Source: an uncultured Oscillospiraceae bacterium
GTDB lineage: Bacteria; Bacillota; Clostridia; Oscillospirales; Acutalibacteraceae
Reading direction: 5' to 3'
DNA length: 8,908 nucleotides
Assembly: GCA_900554525.1 (NCBI GenBank)
Contig: USHL01000044.1
Span: 1-8,908, forward strand
The stretch's first letter is position 1. Each line of letters starts with the position of its first letter. The notes beneath the pieces are model-generated. The model searched no databases, had not been told where the DNA came from, and saw nothing but the letters and a program-made list of their open reading frames with translations. Of the stretch, positions 6,631 through 8,908 are shown in pieces. Position numbers and translations under genes: made by a program.

Positions 6631-8332
6631 TTTTCATCACCTTCTCCACAATCCGCTCAACCTGCTCATACGATTTTTCCTTGTCTTGCTCGGTTGAAAT
6701 CAAAACTCCGCCGTTTGCTTTGCAGATATTAATATATTCCTTTCTAAGCTTATACTGTAAATCCATATCGATATATCGGTCCTTTTCATCAGGGCGCTTT
6801 CTCACCCTTGCAACCGCCGTTTCAACTGGGACATCAAAGAAAAAAGCGATGTCAGGCTCTATTACCGATTCGGCGATTTCATAAATCCATCCGTCCTTTT
6901 CAAAGCCCCTCGCTCTTAAATTAGCAAGGCAGGAATAAAAATAACGGTCGCTTATAACAATATTTCCTTTTTGAAGTTCAGGTTCAATGACCTTACTTAC
7001 GTGTTGCAAACGGTCGCTTGCCGCAAGAAGAGAAAGACTTCGGTAATCGAATGCATCGTGATTAGGCGAATCCATATATGTTCTGAAAATTTTCGACTTA
7101 CGGACAAAATCCGTTGGCTGCTTTGTGACAAAAACAGTAAAATCCTTTTCCAAATCCTCAATTAGTCGCCGCATCATTGTGGTCTTACCGCATCCGTCAA
7201 GTCCGCATACTGTTATTAGCAGTCCGTCCGTTTCGTTTTTACGCATATTAAGTTTTTTCATAAGTTTTTTCCTCCCATAAATCCGCCGCTGGCTTTCTGT
7301 AAAAAAACGGTCGGTTGCGTTTTCTGTGTTATAAATTAAGGTTCTTTTTTCCTTTGGGTCTGCTACACGCAAACGAAAATCGGGATGTTTCGACAATATT
7401 CTTTGAGACATTTCTATTGCTGAATTAGGTTTTATATCAAACAACTCCGAAGTCTCCGCGATTGCGTATGCACAGATTTTTTCAAGGCCCAGTTCCTTTG
7501 TGCGCCTAAACAAATTCACTATGTCGCCCTCGTTCATTTCTGAAAGCAGCATATAAATATCGCAGTATTTGTAAAGAGTCATATCCCGTCTCATTTCAAT
7601 CCACGGAAGCGTCGTGGCTTCTTTATAGAGGTGGGCGCATAAATGCAAGAAGAAATCTTCTTTTCCGAGTGTAGGAATGCTGATGCCGCCTTCCTCGACG
7701 ATATGTGCTGATGCTAAAATATCAGAGAGGATATCTATCTCCCCGTTTTTGTAATCAAGGGAGAAGTTAATATCAACCTCAAGATATTTCATATACGGCA
7801 GATTAACCTCTTTAATATAAGGCACCGTTTCTCCGCGCAGCATTTTTGATTCAATAATCTCTTTGCGAGATGCGGGAATAAACTCGCCGTTCTTTACATT
7901 GCCCTGTTTAAAGCCCGCATCGCTTAACAGTTTTCCTACCTCTGTTACATCCTGCGGTAAGACCAATAAATCTATATCGTTTGAGGTGCGGTATCCGACA
8001 GGATAGTGCAAACATAAATAAGCGCCTTTAAGCATTGCAGTTTCAACTTCGCTGTCAGATAAAATACCCGCCACCTCTTCTACACACTTAAAAAAGCTAA
8101 GATTTTTTTCAGTATTTTGCTCATAAGCGGCTTGCAGAGAATTTCTGAATTCTCGATTCACTTTACCCTTCAAGCCGTGCTTTTTTAAAACGCCGTAGGC
8201 AACGCCCTGCATACGGTTAAAAAACAGCTGTCCCAATACATTCGGCGTTGCAAAGCTTAATAATGACTCGTCGAACGAGTCTGATTTGAACTTACACAGT
8301 TCTTTAAATAATAATTTTTCATTATGTTTCAT
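6617..8332 (-). CDS. Fusion of NTP_transf_5-type nucleotidyltransferase and thymidylate-kinase-like P-loop kinase
   Basis: The protein has 571 residues in two parts. Residues 1 to about 330 match the uncharacterised nucleotidyltransferase family NTP_transf_5: AMLKGAYL (99-106), then YPVGYRTSNDIDLLV with Asp119 and Asp121, then LEVDIN with a third acidic residue, Asp187. These three carboxylates are those expected to bind metal and NTP. Residues about 368-571 form a thymidylate-kinase-like domain: Walker A GLDGCGKTT (377-385), TKQPTDF where dTMP kinase has its REPGG-type loop, ASDRLQH (438-444), SDRYFYS (461-467), and a lid region rich in Arg (about 509-519). Both halves appear catalytically intact. 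No membrane segment is seen. The gene shares an ATGA overlap with the regulator gene and has AAAGGAAG upstream of its start. The changed REPGG loop suggests the kinase substrate may not be dTMP. NTP_transf_5 members occur in some RiPP and polysaccharide loci; the role here is unknown. Confidence 0.92.
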   Translation of the reverse strand: MKHNEKLLFKELCKFKSDSFDESLLSFATPNVLGQLFFNRMQGVAYGVLKKHGLKGKVNREFRNSLQAAYEQNTEKNLSFFKCVEEVAGILSDSEVETAMLKGAYLCLHYPVGYRTSNDIDLLVLPQDVTEVGKLLSDAGFKQGNVKNGEFIPASRKEIIESKMLRGETVPYIKEVNLPYMKYLEVDINFSLDYKNGEIDILSDILASAHIVEEGGISIPTLGKEDFFLHLCAHLYKEATTLPWIEMRRDMTLYKYCDIYMLLSEMNEGDIVNLFRRTKELGLEKICAYAIAETSELFDIKPNSAIEMSQRILSKHPDFRLRVADPKEKRTLIYNTENATDRFFTESQRRIYGRKKLMKKLNMRKNETDGLLITVCGLDGCGKTTMMRRLIEDLEKDFTVFVTKQPTDFVRKSKIFRTYMDSPNHDAFDYRSLSLLAASDRLQHVSKVIEPELQKGNIVISDRYFYSCLANLRARGFEKDGWIYEIAESVIEPDIAFFFDVPVETAVARVRKRPDEKDRYIDMDLQYKLRKEYINICKANGGVLISTEQDKEKSYEQVERIVEKVMKNANL

Positions 8333-8688
8333 TTCTTTCTTCCTTTCGTTTTCGGTTTTGAATAAAGCGAAATAAGAGATTCTAAAATTTTACGTTCGTC
8401 AGCAGTCAGTACAGAGTCGGCTTGCGTTGCGGTATATAGCTTTTTCAGCACATATATTTCCGCATCACTCATATACATTCGGTCCGGCGAATATCCCCCT
8501 ACAATATAAATTCCGCCCGCATGTCCTCCGGACTTGGTGTAGATAGGATTATTACGGCTTAAAACCTCTATATCCCGCCTTACGGTTCTTTCGGAAACGC
8601 CGAATTCAAACGCTAAATTTCCTGCCGTTTCATATCCTCTGCGACATAAAACCTTCAAGATTTCATTGCGCCTTTCGGTCGTTCCCAT
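8329..8688 (-). CDS. Small HTH transcriptional regulator (DeoR/HTH_11-like, no WYL domain)
   Basis: The chosen start, ATG 8688, gives 119 residues. AGGAGG (8704-8699) lies ten bases upstream, and a longer frame from TTG 8736 would begin upstream of the predicted transcription start. Residues 5-45 form a winged-helix HTH of the DeoR/HTH_11 kind: RRNEILKVLCRRGYETAGNL, then the recognition segment GVSERTVRRDIEVLS. A GGxxGGIY hairpin (about 54-61) follows as the wing. The C-terminal part (70-110) is helical, with the basic tail KPKTKGRKK. No ligand-binding domain such as WYL or a sugar-phosphate sensor is present, so the signal is unclear. As first gene of the operon, with a palindrome over its promoter, it probably controls its own transcription and the operon's. 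Its stop overlaps the next start (ATGA). Confidence 0.92.
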   Translation of the reverse strand: MGTTERRNEILKVLCRRGYETAGNLAFEFGVSERTVRRDIEVLSRNNPIYTKSGGHAGGIYIVGGYSPDRMYMSDAEIYVLKKLYTATQADSVLTADERKILESLISLYSKPKTKGRKK

Positions 8689-8698
8689 TTCTTCGTCG

Positions 8699-8704
8699 CC
8701 TCCT
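8699..8704 (-). promoter_or_regulatory. Ribosome binding site AGGAGG that sets the regulator start
   Basis: AGGAGG, the complement of CCTCCT at 8699-8704, lies ten bases before ATG 8688. It falls inside the longer frame from TTG 8736, which argues that the shorter start is correct. Confidence 0.85.
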
Positions 8705-8715
8705 TTCGAGACGAT

Positions 8716-8746
8716 TTTATACCCCAAACCGGACAAGTACTGTCCG
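8716..8746 (-). promoter_or_regulatory. Candidate operon promoter
   Basis: TATAAA (8721-8716) is a good -10 box. The predicted transcript would start near 8709, giving a leader of about 20 bases before ATG 8688 that includes the AGGAGG. The best -35 match is CGGACA (8746-8741, four of six bases against TTGACA), but with a 19-base spacer. That hexamer is one arm of the palindrome, so a bound regulator would block or recruit polymerase directly. Confidence 0.6.
8730..8746. promoter_or_regulatory. Palindromic candidate operator CGGACA-N5-TGTCCG at the operon promoter
   Basis: Perfect 6-base inverted arms flank a five-base spacer (AGTAC on the plus strand). The site overlaps the -35 position of the promoter just ahead of the HTH regulator gene. 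Unlike the copy at 2263-2279, it is not followed by a T-run for either strand at terminator distance, so it is better explained as a dimeric binding site. The natural candidate binder is the adjacent HTH protein. Confidence 0.7.
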
Positions 8747-8761
8747 CATTAAAAATTTTTT

Positions 8762-8798
8762 TAAAAAATAACTGCTCCGCAAAATTAGCGAAACAGTT
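8762..8798 (-). terminator. Intrinsic terminator of the gene beyond the right edge
   Basis: On the minus strand an 11-bp stem, AACUGUUUCGC paired with GCGGAGCAGUU (with two G-U wobbles), closes a UAAUUUU loop and is followed by AUUUUUU. It lies about 40 bases after the stop of the possible truncated gene at 8839-8908. It isolates the operon from upstream transcription. Confidence 0.8.
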
Positions 8799-8838
8799 TT
8801 ATGTTTAATGATTTTTAGTTTGAAAACTACTTATATTA

Positions 8839-8908
8839 TTACTTTTTCATTTCCGCAAATTGCAATAGCAACCTGCAATAATTCACAGAAAAGTAACGAT
8901 TAGCGTAG
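8839..8908 (-). CDS. Possible C-terminal end of an upstream gene, N-terminus beyond window
   Basis: One minus-strand frame is open from the right edge to TAA at 8841-8839, giving about 22 residues that end in LLLQFAEMKK. The other two frames close within 30 bases. An intrinsic terminator on the same strand lies about 40 bases downstream, which is what the end of a gene would look like. The stretch is too short to assign a family, and an open frame of this length could also be chance. Confidence 0.4.
   Translation of the reverse strand, partial: YANRYFSVNYCRLLLQFAEMKK

Noticed and set aside
5850..7165. Plus-strand frames opposite the BtrH-like, ACP and fusion genes
   Set aside because: The minus-strand genes carry clear motifs throughout. 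These frames are overlapping shadows without recognisable features.
8689..8736. Longer N-terminus for the HTH regulator
   Set aside because: It would start at TTG inside the palindrome, upstream of the predicted transcription start. The AGGAGG at 8704-8699 points to ATG 8688.
1..8908. CRISPR arrays, tRNA or rRNA genes, insertion sequences, riboswitches
   Set aside because: I looked for direct repeats with regular spacing, cloverleaf ends, transposase motifs and long conserved leaders, and found none. The only gaps between genes are at 2189-2314 and 8689-8838, both accounted for by terminators and promoter elements.

Overview
The window looks like a low-to-moderate G+C Gram-positive anaerobe, probably a gut-type member of the Clostridia. 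The clues are strong AGGAGG-type ribosome binding sites, short U-tract terminators, tight minus-strand packing, and protein families (YjbK-like CYTH, DNRLRE, BtrH_N-like, NTP_transf_5) that are common in that class. The lineage is inferred from style, not from a marker gene.

Everything convincing lies on the minus strand, so the order of transcription is from high to low coordinates. At the right edge there may be the last few codons of an upstream gene (8839-8908), followed by an intrinsic terminator (8762-8798). A candidate promoter with a 17-bp palindrome (8730-8746) then drives a compact seven-gene operon (8688 down to 2315). In order the operon encodes a small HTH regulator, a nucleotidyltransferase/thymidylate-kinase-like fusion, an acyl carrier protein (ACP), a BtrH-like acyltransferase/cysteine-protease-fold protein, a stand-alone AMP-ligase, a CYTH triphosphate tunnel protein, and a leaderless DNRLRE-domain protein. 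Neighbouring genes overlap by 4 to 20 bases or are 4 bases apart, and several ribosome binding sites sit inside the previous gene, so translation is probably coupled. A terminator (2251-2283) ends the operon.

Downstream, a long subtilisin-family (S8) serine protease gene starts at 2188 and runs off the left edge, still open after 729 codons. It keeps the full catalytic set but has no signal peptide, and two beta-rich domains resembling PPC (bacterial pre-peptidase C-terminal) domains follow the catalytic domain.

As a working model, the AMP-ligase activates an acid and loads it on the ACP. The BtrH-like protein would then pass the acyl group to an amine, by analogy with BtrI/BtrH in butirosin biosynthesis. 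The nucleotidyltransferase/kinase fusion and the CYTH protein would supply nucleotide or phosphate chemistry on the substrate or product. This is a candidate small-molecule or protein-acylation cassette that I cannot match to a characterised pathway. The DNRLRE protein and the subtilase resemble extracellular proteins but lack visible export signals. The same palindrome, CGGACA-N5-TGTCCG, occurs both at the operon promoter and upstream of the subtilase, where it also forms the terminator stem. This suggests the HTH regulator may control both units.
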